Source: Quercus robur | Taxonomy: Eukaryota; Streptophyta; Magnoliopsida; Fagales; Fagaceae | Direction: 5' to 3' | DNA length: 64,000 nt | NCBI RefSeq assembly: GCF_932294415.1 | Contig: NC_065539.1 | Coordinates: 48,317,501-48,381,500, forward strand | Part shown: one piece after another, positions 1 to 18,639 of the stretch | Layout: every line of letters begins with the position of its first letter | How positions within the stretch are numbered: the first letter of the stretch is position 1 | Notes under the pieces: generated by a model | Told to the model about the DNA's origin: nothing | Databases searched by the model: none | The model's input: the letters and a program-made list of their open reading frames with translations, nothing else | Made by a program: the position numbers and the translations under genes

Positions 1-59
1 CATTTTTGTTGTCTAAATTTATATAAGACTCCTGGAAACAGCACTTTTTTTCCCCCTAG

Positions 60-3000
60 TTTGAATGCACATCTGGTAAGATTGATTGTTTCAGGTGAAG
101 TCATCACATCTAATTTGATGAAATGAATTGCCAGTTTCTGGTGAAATTATTAATTTTTTGTCCTTGTTATGTGCTTGTATTGCATTCAGTGTCTCAGATT
201 TTTTAGGGTTAAAGTTCTGTGGGTATGTTGAAAACTACCAAACTAGGCCACCTTTCTGTGGGTATACGTTTTTAATCTATAATGAATGCATATCTGACTG
301 GAACGGTAACAAAAAGAGGTTTTATTCCTTATTTATTTTCCTGTTTCACTTAGGAGCTCAGCCATTGCGGTTTACTACAGTTTGTGAAGGAATGTTCCGT
401 GCCTCTGCTCTAGCTCGCATGGCTTTGAAGGGAGTTAGCAATGGATCATGTTATGTCCCAAGTAACAATCAGACTCTGGAAGTACTTACTGTCAAGAATA
501 GTGAGACGTCTATCATACAGGATCCCCCAAAAGTTGGGGAGCTAGTAGATCAGGAACCTGATGTTGGAGGATGCAATGGAAAAATGAAGGGATCAAGGAA
601 TGAAAATGTGTGCAGGGCTGGCAGTAAAGCGGCTAGAAAACTTTTCACTGATGATTCACATGATGTCTATGGAGGACTTCCTCATAACAGCAATAATGTT
701 GAAGTAGAAGAGTTGCCTCAGTTGCCTGATTGTGATGATGGATTGGCAGGGTTAAGCTATGCTGACTCTCAAGAACCTGGAGAGTTATCACAGGCCAATG
801 CATTGGATTTTGTGGACAGGTTCCTTAAAGATAATGCCATGGAATCTCAACAAGAATATGACCATGGAAAGAAATCTTGGGGAAAATCAAATTCTCTCTC
901 AAGTGCAAAGGGCCAGCAAAGTTTGGCGAAGAAAGCCAATGTTAGAAACATATTTGGAGAAACGGGGATTTTTGACTGGGATGATACCCGTGAGGATGAT
1001 GGAGGGGGAGATATCTTCCGCCGAAAGAAGGAAGAATTCTTTGATAGTGGAGGCCACGGGAGGAGATCCTTTACCAAACCCCAAAAGTCTGGAGTAAGCA
1101 GACTAGATGACTATAGAGACCATCAAGAACATTTAAAAGTCAATAACAAAAGGATGGGTTTGGCTCATTCTGATTCAAAACTAATGTTGCAAAAACCAAA
1201 AGTGAATGACAAGACAGTGCAAGAATTAAATTTGAAACGAAACCTTGCCAATGAGTTGAATGAAGAGTCTAATGACAATCCCTCAGGAGGAAAGTTGGAA
1301 ACTAATTTTGCTCAGAAAGATGTGCCAGAAATAATGAATGTAGGTTTTGATACACAGATGGCAGCTGAAGCTATGGAAGCCTTATTCCAGGGTGAGGGCA
1401 TTGCTAACCATGATGCTAAAGATGTCCATCAAGGTGGACAGAACCGTTCAAAGGGTTCTTGCAGAGGTTCTTTCAGAGGAGAAACGGATAATGTAAAGCA
1501 GCCCTCTTCTCGTAAGAGGGTAAGACCCTCTGGTGCTTCAAGTCAGAGCAAGAAAGTTAAGAGCAACAGTGTCAAATTATGTAAAGAGTCCTTGATTTCA
1601 TCTAAGAAACATTTAGATAATGTTTCTAAGATCAATGGGAGTGGAAACTCTGACAAAATGCCATCTAAGATCATTCAGCGAAGAAAGGCAGGAGGAACTT
1701 TGGACAGAAGCTGCATTAAGGAGTCCAACAGATTTGATGGCAATGCGACACTAAGTGGAGGTGGCACAGTTAAGAAGTGGAATTTACTAGGAGAAGATGG
1801 TACATATGCACCTGTTGCTCATCGAACTAGACAGTCATTGGTAGTAAATCAATTGAAGCAGGCTGAGAATGCATCCAGTGACCTTAGGGAAGAGATGAAT
1901 TATCCGATTGAGGTTTGTGCCCTAGAAAAGAAAAGCAAACATAGTACAGGCATCCAGGCTTCTGCATTCTTGAAGGAAAAGTCTTCTATGTTTTGTCCTA
2001 ATCAATCCAGAGAAGTTGACAATGTAAAACCAAGTCGTCATGAGCAATCCACTCAAAGGCTGACAGCTTATGCCAATGGTTCTGAAATTGATGCATTGAG
2101 CTGTCCTCGAAGGAGAAGATCTTGTCGAAAGTTGTCTGATCCTGATAACTTAGATGATGCACCTGAATCTGTTCGGCCAAAAGATATTGGACAATCTGTC
2201 ACCAAGCGCAAAAGGCCACTTGATGATGCTAAAAGCACTTTGGTTGATTCAAACATGAAGAGGAAAACACGATCAGGGGGTGCTATTTATGGTAAGTCTG
2301 GTGAGATTGATGGAGAAATGATATCTAAAGATCTAGCTGGGGCAAAGGCAAATAGGCGCTCTGACAGAAACAGTAGTGCAAGTTGCCCATCGTCTGCTAA
2401 AAAAGTGAATGCCAGGATGGATGAATCACCTAGTGAGAAATGTAAAGTATCTGATTCAGCATGTGCTACTACTCCAGTTAACTGTAGGACACCTGAGAAT
2501 GCTGCATCACCCGTTTGTATGGGCAATGAATACTTAAAACAGTCATGCAAGAGAAACATGTCACTTTTTCTGAAAGAAATCCGTAGCCTAAGTACTGCCG
2601 GGCCTGAGCCTCCTTCTGCATTAAAAGATTCAAGAAAGAGGAGAGATATAACTGATGTTCGAGTTTTATACAGCCACCACTTGGATGAGGATATAATTAA
2701 GCAGCAGAAGAAGGTAGTTTGTGATTTCTTCAGGGTCTCTTTTTTAGGATCATTGGAGCTGGTTTGAACTATATCTTGTTTGTTGTTCTTCTCCCACAGA
2801 TTTTGGCCCGGCTTGGAGTTTCCATGGCGTCTTCTATTACAAATGCCACACACTTCATAGCAGATCAATTTGTGCGTACAAGGAATATGTTAGAGGCCAT
2901 TGCTTCTGGAAAACCAGTGGTGACACATTTATGGCTTCAGAGCTGTGGACAAGCTAGCTGTTTCATTGATGAGAAGAATTACATTTTGAGGGATGCCAAA

Positions 3001-4380
3001 AAGGAAAAGGAGTTTGGCTTTAGCTTGCCAGTTTCATTGGCACGCGCATCCCAGCATCCACTTTTGAAGGTAAAATTCTAGTCATGTTGGTTTTACTAGA
3101 TGCATTGGCTACTTATTCATTTTGTTGATTCTCAAATGCTAATATCTCTGCAGGGTCGAAGAGTTTTGATTACCCCAAATACAAAGCCTGGTAAAGAAAT
3201 AATTTCAAGTTTGGTTAAAGCAGTACAGGGCGAGGTATGCAGTTTTTTGAAGTTGTACATGATTCGTATGTTCATGTCTTAGTGAAGTAGCATTTCTATT
3301 TCGAACATGGTTTAATCACGTCTGTGGTCACAATTGCAAAGCTTCTAGCAGTTAATTAGGTATGTCTTAGTGGTTTCATCTTGCTATTGTGGGTTTCGTT
3401 TTCTTATTTTGGAGGGCGGGGGGGGTAGTTTTTAGCTCACCCACCAACATGCATGTAGATATTGATCCTGTATATCTATTCAATTTTGTCCTGTTTTAAT
3501 TTGAGTGCCCAGTTGCCAGTGCTTTCAGCTCCATCTGAATCCTGAGATGCTTTAAATGTGTTTTATCTTAATGTGCCAAATTGTTTATCGGATGCTGATT
3601 TCCTGTCAAAATGCTTTCCAGGCGGTGGAGAGAACTGGCAGATCTACTCTGAAGGGGGATAAAATTCCAGAGGATTTGCTGGTTCTATCTTGCGAAGAAG
3701 ATTATGCTCTCTGTGTGCCTTACCTCGAAAAAGGTTAGCTACAATCATGTGTCATTTTTGCTTTGATTAAATGATCCAAAAAAATGGACACACGTTACTA
3801 AGAATTGGGCAACATTACTTTTACTTGCAGGAGCAGCAGTTTACAGTTCAGAGCTGTTATTGAATGGTATAGTTACTCAGAGGTTGGAGTATGAAAGGTT
3901 AGTTTTATTTTAATAAGAGCATTACCTGATGATGCATAAATGAATGCTTTTGTCAAAGATAGAAGATGGTTTAGCCATTTACTTGTCTGTGTCTTAAAAG
4001 TGCATGCTGGGGGTTTGTTAATAAATTCTAGCTCTCTTTTAAGAAGTGAAATTCTGCATGTCTTCTCTACTGGCTGAAGAATGCAAGCAAATGGATGGTA
4101 AAAACTATGTTACTTTATTAATTTTTATATTGAATTATTTTATTTGCTTGATTGCTAAGGTCTTTTTTAAAGTTTTCCTTTGTGGGCCTAATTGATGGCC
4201 AGTAATTGATCCAAATGTATGGGCCATGTAGTGAGGGGAAACATTAGTGATCTTTCCTAATGCATTTAATTTCCCGATGACAGGCATCGCCTCTTTGTGG
4301 ATCATGTTAAACAAACCCGTTCGACAATATGGCTGAGAAAAGACGGAGATCAGTTCCTTCCTGTGACTAAACAAAAATAA
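60..4380 (+). CDS. BRCT-domain DNA-repair protein, 3' part of gene (5' end outside window)
   Basis: I infer a nuclear protein of the plant BRCT DNA-repair family (the type of Arabidopsis At4g03130). Exons read by GT-AG rules and phase: tentative 60-75, then 354-2713, 2800-3069, 3154-3234, 3622-3733, 3831-3897 and 4284-4380 with stop TAA at 4378. About 995 residues are visible. The large exon encodes a low-complexity, Ser/Lys/Asp-rich region with basic clusters such as SRKRVRPSG. The last six exons encode two tandem BRCT repeats; the first has the conserved Trp in VVTHLWLQSC, the second starts near GRRVLITP. Tandem BRCTs of this sort bind phosphopeptides in the DNA-damage response; that role is family knowledge. 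Exon junctions keep one frame throughout and no disabling mutation is seen. The 16-bp exon at 60-75 fits the phase of the next exon but is short and unproven. Earlier exons with the start codon must lie to the left. Confidence 0.85.
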
Positions 4381-6232
4381 GATCCATTTTATTCATCTGC
4401 TCTTCTGATTTTCCTCCTGATCCCCTGTAGGCGTTTTTGGTAGAATGTAGTGATCAATATATAATATTGTGAATGTTCCCAGCTCTAGGCCTTCCATGTA
4501 AAGATAAGTATGCTATAGAAAAGATTAATGTATAAGTTTGTTGCCTCTCTCCCTTTTTCCTTTTTTTTTTTTTTTTTTTTTTTAAGAGGAAATTATACTT
4601 TTACACCTTAAATTGAACCCTATTTTATACTCCCCCCCCCCCCCCCCCCCCCTCTCTAAAACTATCGAAATGCATAATTCCTCCCAAAATTATAACTTCG
4701 TTTCAATGTCCCCTCACTGTCTGTTTTGGTGTTAACTGTCAAGAATGATGGAATCAAGTATTGAAAAAACTAATTTACCCCTCCAAAACAAACGGTAGAG
4801 GGTAAATTAGTCTTTAAATGCTAAATTCAATTAGACTTAACAAAAAAAAAAAAAAAAAAAAACAAATAGCGAGGGGTAATGTGTAACAAAGTTTTCGATT
4901 TTTTTTTGGGGGGGTGGGGTGGAGTGTGTGTGATTGTGTGTTTTGATAGTTTAGGGGACAGTATAAAATGGGGTATGGTTTAAGGTAAAAAGTGTAATTT
5001 CTCCTTTTTTTTTTTTTTTTTTTTTTTTCTTTTTTAATTATTATTAAGGTAATGTTGTTTCTTTATGTGCTAGTCAAAATCATTTGAGATTTATAGTGCC
5101 TTTGGCTGGTAAATATTTAATTACTGGAAAGGATTTTGAATGAACGTATATGTTTGGGGGGGTGAGATTGAGATATGTTAAATGTAAAGTAAACAAGGGT
5201 ATAGCAAAAATATTGCCTCAGACTTAATCCAAGCGAAGGATGCGACTAAATTGCATTTCTTTTTCTAAGTGAAGGGCAGCATAGGGAACTAATTCACTAT
5301 TTATAAAGCCGATTTTCAGGATACACCCTCCCATTCCTTCTTTCTTTGGTCTTCTTTTAATTGAAATTTGCATTAATATACACATACCGTGTCATACATT
5401 GGAAGAACAAGATCTCGACCAATAAGAAATTTGATGTTGAGGTGACCTTATCAAGTGGTTTTAGGTGACAACACAATGCTAATGTAATGTAAGCATAAAA
5501 TTGCATGCTATAAGAGCTACTGTAAGGGCATTGTTGATGACCTTGAGTTTGAGAATTTAGTTCCATACATCGGAAAGCAATTACATTATGCAATTAGGCC
5601 AAGATTTGTTTCCTTTTTATTTTGCAATCCAGAAATATTACTATTACCGATTGCTGTAGTGTAAATTTTAAAAATGCACAAATTGTAAGCAAGAAACATC
5701 ATTGTAACTATTAAGACAGCAAGAGAAGCAGTGGGTTGGTGTATACAGAAAACTGGGTGAGAATAAAAACACACATTGAAGTACATATTGAATACTTTTT
5801 CCAACATTGTTTCTATTCTGATTCGAGTCTTAACTCTCATTACATCTTGACCTTGACAAAACCAATTGATTTAGTGAGACTGCAAAACAAAGCTTTCAAG
5901 ATTTTTCTGAATTAAAAACAGTCAATGCCTCAAGAGTGTGAAAATACCAATTGATATAGTGAGACTGCAAAACAAAGAGAACTCCCAAGTTTCCAACATT
6001 TGTTGATGGTCAACCCTGAAAAGGACTCTTCAACATTTTAACGTGTGAACTTCTAATTTTTGCAAATGCAAAATAACTCTAAAATAACAAAGCACATTTC
6101 AGGGTATTACTTGATTTTTCTACTTAATAGATTATCAAGTGCTGGATAATTGGACATGTACACGAATTATTTACTGAAGCAAGCAAGCAACCAGCAGAAA
6201 CACAGGGACCTTGCAACCCAATGGGGGTCCGA
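4381..6232. other. Intergenic region between two convergent genes
   Basis: The BRCT gene (+) and the RING-CH gene (-) converge here. The stretch holds the 3' untranslated ends of both, homopolymer runs (T near 4560-4583, C near 4632-4652, A near 4842-4862, T near 5007-5029) and one inverted-repeat element listed separately. I see no convincing gene; all open frames are short and lack family features. Confidence 0.7.
4587..5003. mobile_element. MITE-like element with about 45-bp terminal inverted repeats
   Basis: The left end (about 4587-4632, reading toward the C-run) is matched in reverse complement by the right end (about 4945-5003). Both carry the motif order AATTAYACTTTTTAC, CTTAAA, CCC, ATTTTATACT, CCCC. 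The roughly 420-bp body has no coding capacity. Both flanks are poly-T, so a target-site duplication cannot be defined. Non-autonomous elements with these ends are common in dicot intergenic DNA; the superfamily is not assigned. Confidence 0.6.
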
Positions 6233-12652
<6,420 letters not shown>

Positions 12653-13157
12653 TATTATTATTTGTTAAACCCCAAAGAACTTCAATGGATCAATAACCTT
12701 AAAAATAAGTTATGAAATCATAGGATACACAAGAACCATAAAAGGAAACAAGAAAACCAAAGAAATCTGACAAAAATTCGAGTAATCTAGGAAGAGAGAA
12801 TAGCTGTCAAGCTCTTAAAGAGTACAAAAAGAAAAAAGAATATAATTTGATTTAGTAGAGTAATACTAGTATTTTAATAATAATAATAATAAAAGTAAAA
12901 GGGTGTGTGTGTGTGAAAGATAGGACTTTGGTCAGAGTTTGGTCGCTTGGGAAGATGAGGAGAAACTTGGTCTGAAGGCTACACAGAAATAATAATAATA
13001 ATAATAATAGAAAAGTAATCGTGTAATTGCCGCATTGTTTCTCATTTGTTGTTGTCACTTTTCAGTTTTCACCTTGTCACTACTGCTCATTGAAGGCCTA
13101 CTAGTGCAAAATCTCACACACCCTTTCTTTTTTTTCCTCAAGTCCCTACTCGCTTTC
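12653..13157 (-). promoter_or_regulatory. 5' flank and probable promoter of the RING-CH gene
   Basis: The region upstream (minus strand) of the ATG at 12652 has no gene. It contains (AAT)n runs near 12876-12890 and 12990-13008, a short GT run near 12904-12915 and pyrimidine-rich minus-strand sequence typical of plant 5' leaders. No clear single TATA box can be chosen, so the role rests on position. Confidence 0.4.
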
Positions 13158-13763
13158 TCACACGGACACGTGTCCTCCTATAGCTCACTTATTCTATTGC
13201 AAATTGCAGACTTGTAGCTTTCTTTTTTTTAATCTAAGGAAAAAAAAAAGATTCTAGATAAAATTCCACTCCTGCCGTGAACTTCGAAACTTGTCACCCA
13301 ATACTCCAAGTAGTTATTTATATAATGACCATCGTTTAGAGTCAAAAAGTAATTTGGAATCTTTATATTTGGGATGATTTTGATCCTAACCCATTTAAAT
13401 TCAACTTTAGTCTCTAATGTTTTGAAGTATTTTGAATGACCATCGTGTCCTCTTATAGCTCACCAATTCTCACACGAAAACGTGTCCTCCTATAGCTTAC
13501 CTATTCTATTGCAAATTGCAGACTTGTAGGTTTGTTTTTTTCTTTTCTTTTTTTCTAAGGAAAAAAAAATGGTACTAGATAAAATTATACTTTGGGTGTG
13601 AACTTCGACACTTGTCACCCTACACTTTACAAGTAATTATACTTATATAATGATTATCGTGCACGGTCAAAAAGTAATTTGGAATCTTTATATTTGGGAT
13701 GATTTTGATTCTAACCCATTTAAATTCAACTTTAGTCTCTAATGTTTTGAAGTATTTTGAATG
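13158..13763. repeat. Tandem duplication, about 311-bp unit, two copies
   Basis: Copy 1 is about 13158-13440 and copy 2 about 13469-13763. Shared landmarks are ACGTGTCCTCCTATAGC, ATTGCAAATTGCAGACTTGTAG and GGAATCTTTATATTTGGGAT. The copies differ by scattered substitutions and short indels, so the duplication is not recent. No coding potential. Confidence 0.85.
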
Positions 13764-13972
13764 TCCCTCCTTTCATCAATGGTTGCTAATGACTTAGTTG
13801 TTAAATGTTACCCAAACGCTCAAAACATGCATATGTAAACCCAAAAGATGTGTACATGGTAGAATTTGGCAAGTCAAGCCTCCACAACTTAAGGAGGAAA
13901 AACAACCATGTCCAAGGGATGAAGATGACGTTGTCATTTGAAAGAGTGTGACACAATCGATACAAATGAGGA

Positions 13973-14425
13973 TAAAAAGTCAATTTTGATGCAAGAAACG
14001 TTACCCAAAAAAAAAGAAAAAAGAAACGTTTAATTTTGATAATCATATTGGTTTCAATTTATTTGAATATATATACTATTCATTGATACTTTTTTTTAAT
14101 CATAAAATCTTAAATATCATAAAAAGTCAATTTCGATGCAAGAAACGTTACCCAAAAAAAAAAGAAAAAAAGAAAAGAAACGTTAAGTTTGATAATCATA
14201 TTGGCTTCAATTTATTTGAATATATATACTATTCATTGATACTTTTTTTTTAATCATAAAATCTTAAATATCCTAAAAAGTCAATTTTGATGCAAGAAAC
14301 GTTACTCAAAAAAAAAAAAAAAAAAAAAGAAACGTTTAATTTTGATAATCATATTGGTTTCAATTTATTTGAATATATATACTATTCATTGATACTTTTT
14401 TTTAATCATAAAATCTTAAATATCC
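13973..14425. repeat. Tandem repeat, three copies of about 150 bp
   Basis: Copies start at about 13973, 14120 and 14274. Each runs from AAAAAGTCAATTT through GCAAGAAACGTTAC, an A-rich stretch, GATAATCATATTGG and ATATATACTATTCATTGATAC to ATCTTAAATATC. A diverged relative of the distal half occurs near 18535-18600. Non-coding. Confidence 0.85.
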
Positions 14426-14466
14426 TGTTTAGTAAAAGTATTTAAATATAGTTTTTTGTTAGTCTC

Positions 14467-14497
<31 letters not shown>

Positions 14498-15161
14498 TAT
14501 AGTTTTTGGTTTTGCAACCTATAAAATGGTGGGTCCTACACTTGAATTTATTATTTGACTAATATTTTCTAAATACAGTTTTCAAAAAATTGTATCATAT
14601 TTTTCTGGTTTAGAACAGGATTTTGAAAACGGCTAAATGACTGTTTTCAGGATACAGAAAATGTTTTTAATGACATAGTTATAAACAAATTTAAAATAGT
14701 GGACCTCACATATTTGTCCAAACTCTTTTATCTCTTAAACTAATGAACTTATCTTTATCACAAACAAATTTTCACACACTTCAAATTTGAAACTTATCAT
14801 AAAAAAAGTATATATTGAGCTATATTACCTTATCATTATTCACACAAAAAAAAGTATTTCACAGATTCTACACGTTACTTTTTATAAATACTTTTTATAA
14901 ATATTTTTTATAAAAAAATATCAAAAATAGAAATGGTCTCCCATACAATTATTTTTTGTTTTTAGTATTTTGAAAATTGTTCTTAAAAGTGAGAGTCAAA
15001 CATAAAAATTATTATCTGAAAACTAGTTTCAAGTTCAATTTTTTGAAAATTCTTTTTATACTGTTTTGAAAACAAAAACAAAAATCCTCCTACCAATCAG
15101 GTATAAGTTGTAATTGTGCCAATTATCTATCTTATCTTATCTTTTCCTTCTAAAAAAAATC
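14426..15161. other. AT-rich intergenic stretch without a gene
   Basis: Contains an A-run followed by a TA run near 14466-14501 and otherwise unique AT-rich sequence. I see no gene, tRNA or transposon ends. Confidence 0.6.
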
Positions 15162-15521
15162 TTGTGGGTACCTAAGGTATGCTTAGGCATGCCTGGCAAC
15201 GTCCTTGGCCGACCTTGGCATGCTTTGCAACGTCCTAGGCATGCTTGGCAACATTCTTGGCCAACCTTGGCATGCTTTGCAACATCCTAAGCGTCCCACA
15301 TCGAAGAGGAATCCCCCCACTTTCTACCTTATAAGCTTTGAAGCGAAGGAGTAGTGTACCACTAGTTCGTTGCAAAGCATGCCAAGGTCGGCCAAGGACG
15401 TTGCCAAGCATGCCTAGGATATTGCTAAGCATGCCGAGGACGTTGCAAAGCATGCCGAGGTCGGCCAAAGACGTTGCCAAGCATGCCTAGGACGTCGCAA
15501 GCATGCCTTAGGTACCCACAA
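15162..15521. mobile_element. Foldback-like element: about 120-bp inverted arms built of CATGC/TTGCAACG subrepeats
   Basis: The left arm begins TTGTGGGTACCTAAGG and the right arm ends with its reverse complement, CCTTAGGTACCCACAA. Both arms consist of short repeats with GGCATGC, TTGCAACGTC and TTGGCCGACC. A unique centre (about 15285-15365) separates them. A 17-bp match, ATCTTATCTTATCTTTT, lies on both sides (about 15130-15146 and 15522-15538), possibly a target duplication, though 15 bp separate it from the left arm. RNA from this locus would fold into a long hairpin. No protein is encoded. Confidence 0.7.
15293..15335 (+). promoter_or_regulatory. snRNA-type promoter motif pair: USE plus TATA
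   Basis: GTCCCACATCG at 15293-15303 is an exact match to the plant snRNA upstream sequence element (RTCCCACATCG). TTATAAG follows at 15329-15335, about 34 bp centre to centre, the spacing known for RNA polymerase II snRNA promoters rather than the shorter polymerase III spacing. The sequence about 30 bp downstream, near 15360, does not resemble U1-U6, so the transcript, if any, is unknown. It would enter the right arm of the inverted repeat. Confidence 0.6.
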
Positions 15522-15529
15522 ATCTTATC

Positions 15530-16839
15530 TTATCTTTTTATAAGAAACTTGAATAACATAATTCCCCTATAATTAGGGATGGTTTCAAATTAAACTCTAA
15601 ATGAAAAATAATTAAAACCATGAAATAATTAAGTCATTATTAACTAAAGGTAATTGATATTCACATAAATTGTGACAAAAACTTAACTAAACACAAAAAT
15701 TATAAGATCTCTTATACATTATTATATGAGAATTCTAAAATTATATAATAAGTATTTATTTATTTATTGTCACAAAAAAAATTCACAATGAAATTACATA
15801 TTACATTCTATTACCAAAATTATTTTGTTTAAATGAAATTTAAATATTTATTTTATATTATTTTAATAGTTTATCATAAATTTTTTTAATAATAAAATTA
15901 AAAGATATAAAAATTTTACAGTATAATTTTACCATGTAACTCTTTACTATATAAATGTGGTTTATTTGGTCGGTCGACTTTTTTTTGGGCACTTAGTGAG
16001 CGTTTGAATACAGCTGTATCCCTCAACGTTTTGTGTTTGGCGTTTATGCTCCGTGGGACCCACATCTACAGTAGCTAAAATACAACGCCTAAGATTGAAA
16101 AATACATCTGTTAGTGGGTCCGTGCACTGTTTACAGTTTACAGGACCTACAAACCTCTTTTTTCAATAAAATTTTCATTAAAAATGAGTCCCATGAAACT
16201 ATTCATACATTTAAAAATTATTTTGTTATAATGTTTTTGATTTTCAATTTTCAGTAATAAGCGGTATTTAAATATATTCTTAAAAAAAGAAGAGATAAAG
16301 AAAAACATATATTATATGTACGTTATGTGGCATTTAATATATTCTCACGCTAACTGACCGTACTCTTGCAATTGGCGAGTAACGTTTTCCATTCTACTCT
16401 AAAAAGTATAGCAAAGTAGTAGTATCAAATTTTTGCTTTTTTTGCTTTGAAAAGTATTCTGACTTTAAACATTTACGTCGGTCCCAGCATTGATTGGCTT
16501 TATCATTTCATTCACCAAAACTCATGTAAGTTTGGAGTGATTATTTAAGAAAGATGTATTAAAAAAAAGATTTATTAACGCGTCCCCTTCAGACATGCAT
16601 TAACGAATTATTTTAGAAAATTTTTTATGAAAAAACAAAAAAACAATCAAATGTTTTGATAATTTTTTCAATTTTTCATAAAAATTTTCCAAAATAAATA
16701 GTTAAAGTGTACTATAAAGACACACATTAACTAAACTCTTAAAAAAAAATCCATGAGCCAGAATGGTGTATGATTGGGAAAAGTAACATTTTTTTTTTTA
16801 ATCTCAGAAAAAAGAAACAAAAACATAAAAAAGGAAGAG

Positions 16840-16871
<32 letters not shown>

Positions 16872-17379
16872 AAAAAATTATTTTTCACAAATGAGCTTTA
16901 ATAAACTGATAAGAGTAATGGTTGAGATACACTTCTTCTCACCCCCAGGTTTACAACAATTTTTTTTTTTTTTACAAGATAGAATTTATACTTTAGCTTA
17001 ATCTAAGTGTATATTTGTGTGAAATTCCTTCCTGAAAACTTGAACTCCAACATTTGCCCCCGACACCCCCACAAACACTTATACTTGTAAAGTGACCACC
17101 ACACCAACATGTATTTGAAAATGTTAAAATCTAATTAAGAGTTAACAAATAAGCAGAGTGTGAATTTTGGTATAGAAAATGATGTGTCCCTAACATTACT
17201 CAAATTGTAATTAATTCCTGACCCGCCCTAAATTGACATAACTTTTTATTATTATCCATTATTAAGCATTCATAAGTTTTTTTTTATCAAAGATTGTGAA
17301 ATATGTTATGAATCATTGGACAAATCTAAATTCATTGGATTAAGAAAGAGGTACTCCACATATGTACACAGTTCCAATC
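15530..17379. other. AT-rich intergenic DNA without a gene
   Basis: Contains a diverged MITE (16006-16285, listed separately), a TA run near 16841-16870 and short homopolymers. No coding region with family features is visible. Confidence 0.6.
16006..16285 (-). mobile_element. hAT-like MITE, copy 1 (diverged)
   Basis: In reverse complement this segment aligns with the element at 43229-43508: both have TTGAAAATTGAAAAT, AACAAAATAATTTTTAAATGTAT, a GTGGGTCC block, AAACAGTG and an outer CGTTTGAATACAG or GTTTGGATACAG end. Ends are degraded and no target duplication is defined. The superfamily guess rests on the GTTTGGATAC-type ends. Confidence 0.5.
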
Positions 17380-18480
17380 AAATGTGATGGATGTGCACAT
17401 TCCACCTTTTGGAAATCGACAGTCTTTCCGGCCTAGTCCACTGTGGATGTTTGCACATTTTCTTTAGGCAATGCATTTGTGAATGCTTTGACAGTTTACA
17501 TACATGCACATAGAGAGAATAGCAATAAGTGTAATAATACAAAAAAAAAAAAAAAATCATTAAGTTTTGACTCAATATAAATTAATGGGTCTAGATGAAA
17601 CTAATATTATCTTCTTAATAAAATTGTGAACAAAGTTCAAAATAAGATGTGTCCCCAAATATGACTCAATATAAATTAAAGAAGGGTTTAGGTCATACAA
17701 GAGAAGAGGGATTAATATTGCACTTTTCTTGATTGTACTAATCAGCAGACAGCAGGTAGTTTGTTCAATTTGGCAGCACAAGAACAAATGGGATTCGGTA
17801 CTTCACCGACACCCAACTTTATCTAGGTAACATATGTACAAACAAAAAGTTCTTTGCCAAATTGGTCAATAGCAGCAGGTCTTGATTAAGAAAGAGGGCA
17901 TGGTCAAGCCCCTTCTTCTGCAAGACATTTTAGCTATAAAGTCTACACTCTTATTAGATCTTGAGATTTTTTTTTTCCTTTTAACTTTTATGTATAATTT
18001 TTTAAAATCATATATATATATATATATACATTTTTTAAAAAATATAAATATATTTAGCACTTTTTTACAAAAAAGTTAAGTGTGCGTTTGGAAACAGTTT
18101 ATTTTATTGAAAATTGAAAACTTATTACAGAAAACACTGTAGTAAAATATTTTTTATTGCTCAAATTTACTGTTCGCCCTCAATTTGCACTTGGCTGGTC
18201 CATGAACGGTGCCATGGACCAGCCAAAAACGCAGCTTAACAAAACGTAAACGTAAATGCAACTTACCCAAAAATAAACATAGTTGCCCATGGCGGTTCAA
18301 AGGAACTAGACATTATTCAAAGTTGCAAACATGATATGGAATCATGGATATGGAATAGTCCTTATAAAAGGGGTGCTTTGCGGTTTCTTCACTTGCGCCG
18401 CCACACTTCTGTAGAGCCTTTTAAGTTTTAACTATTCTATTTATAAGAAATGAAAACGTGATTTGTATTCTAGTTTAACT
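17380..18480. repeat. Diverged segmental duplication, copy A
   Basis: Pairs with copy B (18640-20160) in the same order. Shared blocks are CCACCTTTTGGAAATC with ACAGTCT and GGCCTAGT; ACAAGAGAAGAGGGA; GTTTGTTCAATTTGGCAGCA followed by a CACCGACACCCAAC stretch; TTTGCCAAATTGGTC; and GGTTCAAAGGAACTAGAC with ATTATTCAAAGTTG and TTGCGCCGCCACA. Blocks are separated by different insertions in each copy, including a MITE here at 18083-18275. No coding frame is evident, so the parent may be a promoter or other non-coding region. Confidence 0.75.
18083..18275 (+). mobile_element. hAT-like MITE, copy 2 (fragment)
   Basis: Begins GTGCGTTTGGAAACAG and shares TTGAAAATTGAAAAC and the ACACTGTAGTAAAATA region with the copies at 16006-16285 and 43229-43508. 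It is absent from the matching position of duplication copy B, which supports insertion into copy A. It contains a local palindrome (TGGTCCATG ... CATGGACCA, about 18199-18224). Confidence 0.5.
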
Positions 18481-18639
18481 TAACAATTGCTTATAAAAAA
18501 ATTAATTAATAAATGATTAAATTGATTATATTATATCAATTTATTTGAATATGCTATTCATTGAGAATTGTTTTTAATCATAGAATCTTAGATATATTAT
18601 ATCATATAGGATATAACACAGGTTCACAATTTCACATGC

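Noticed and set aside
15235-15480. 81-codon minus-strand frame rich in Leu/Gly/Met within the inverted repeat
   Set aside because: It only reflects the repeated CATGC/GTTGC units; no start context or family features.
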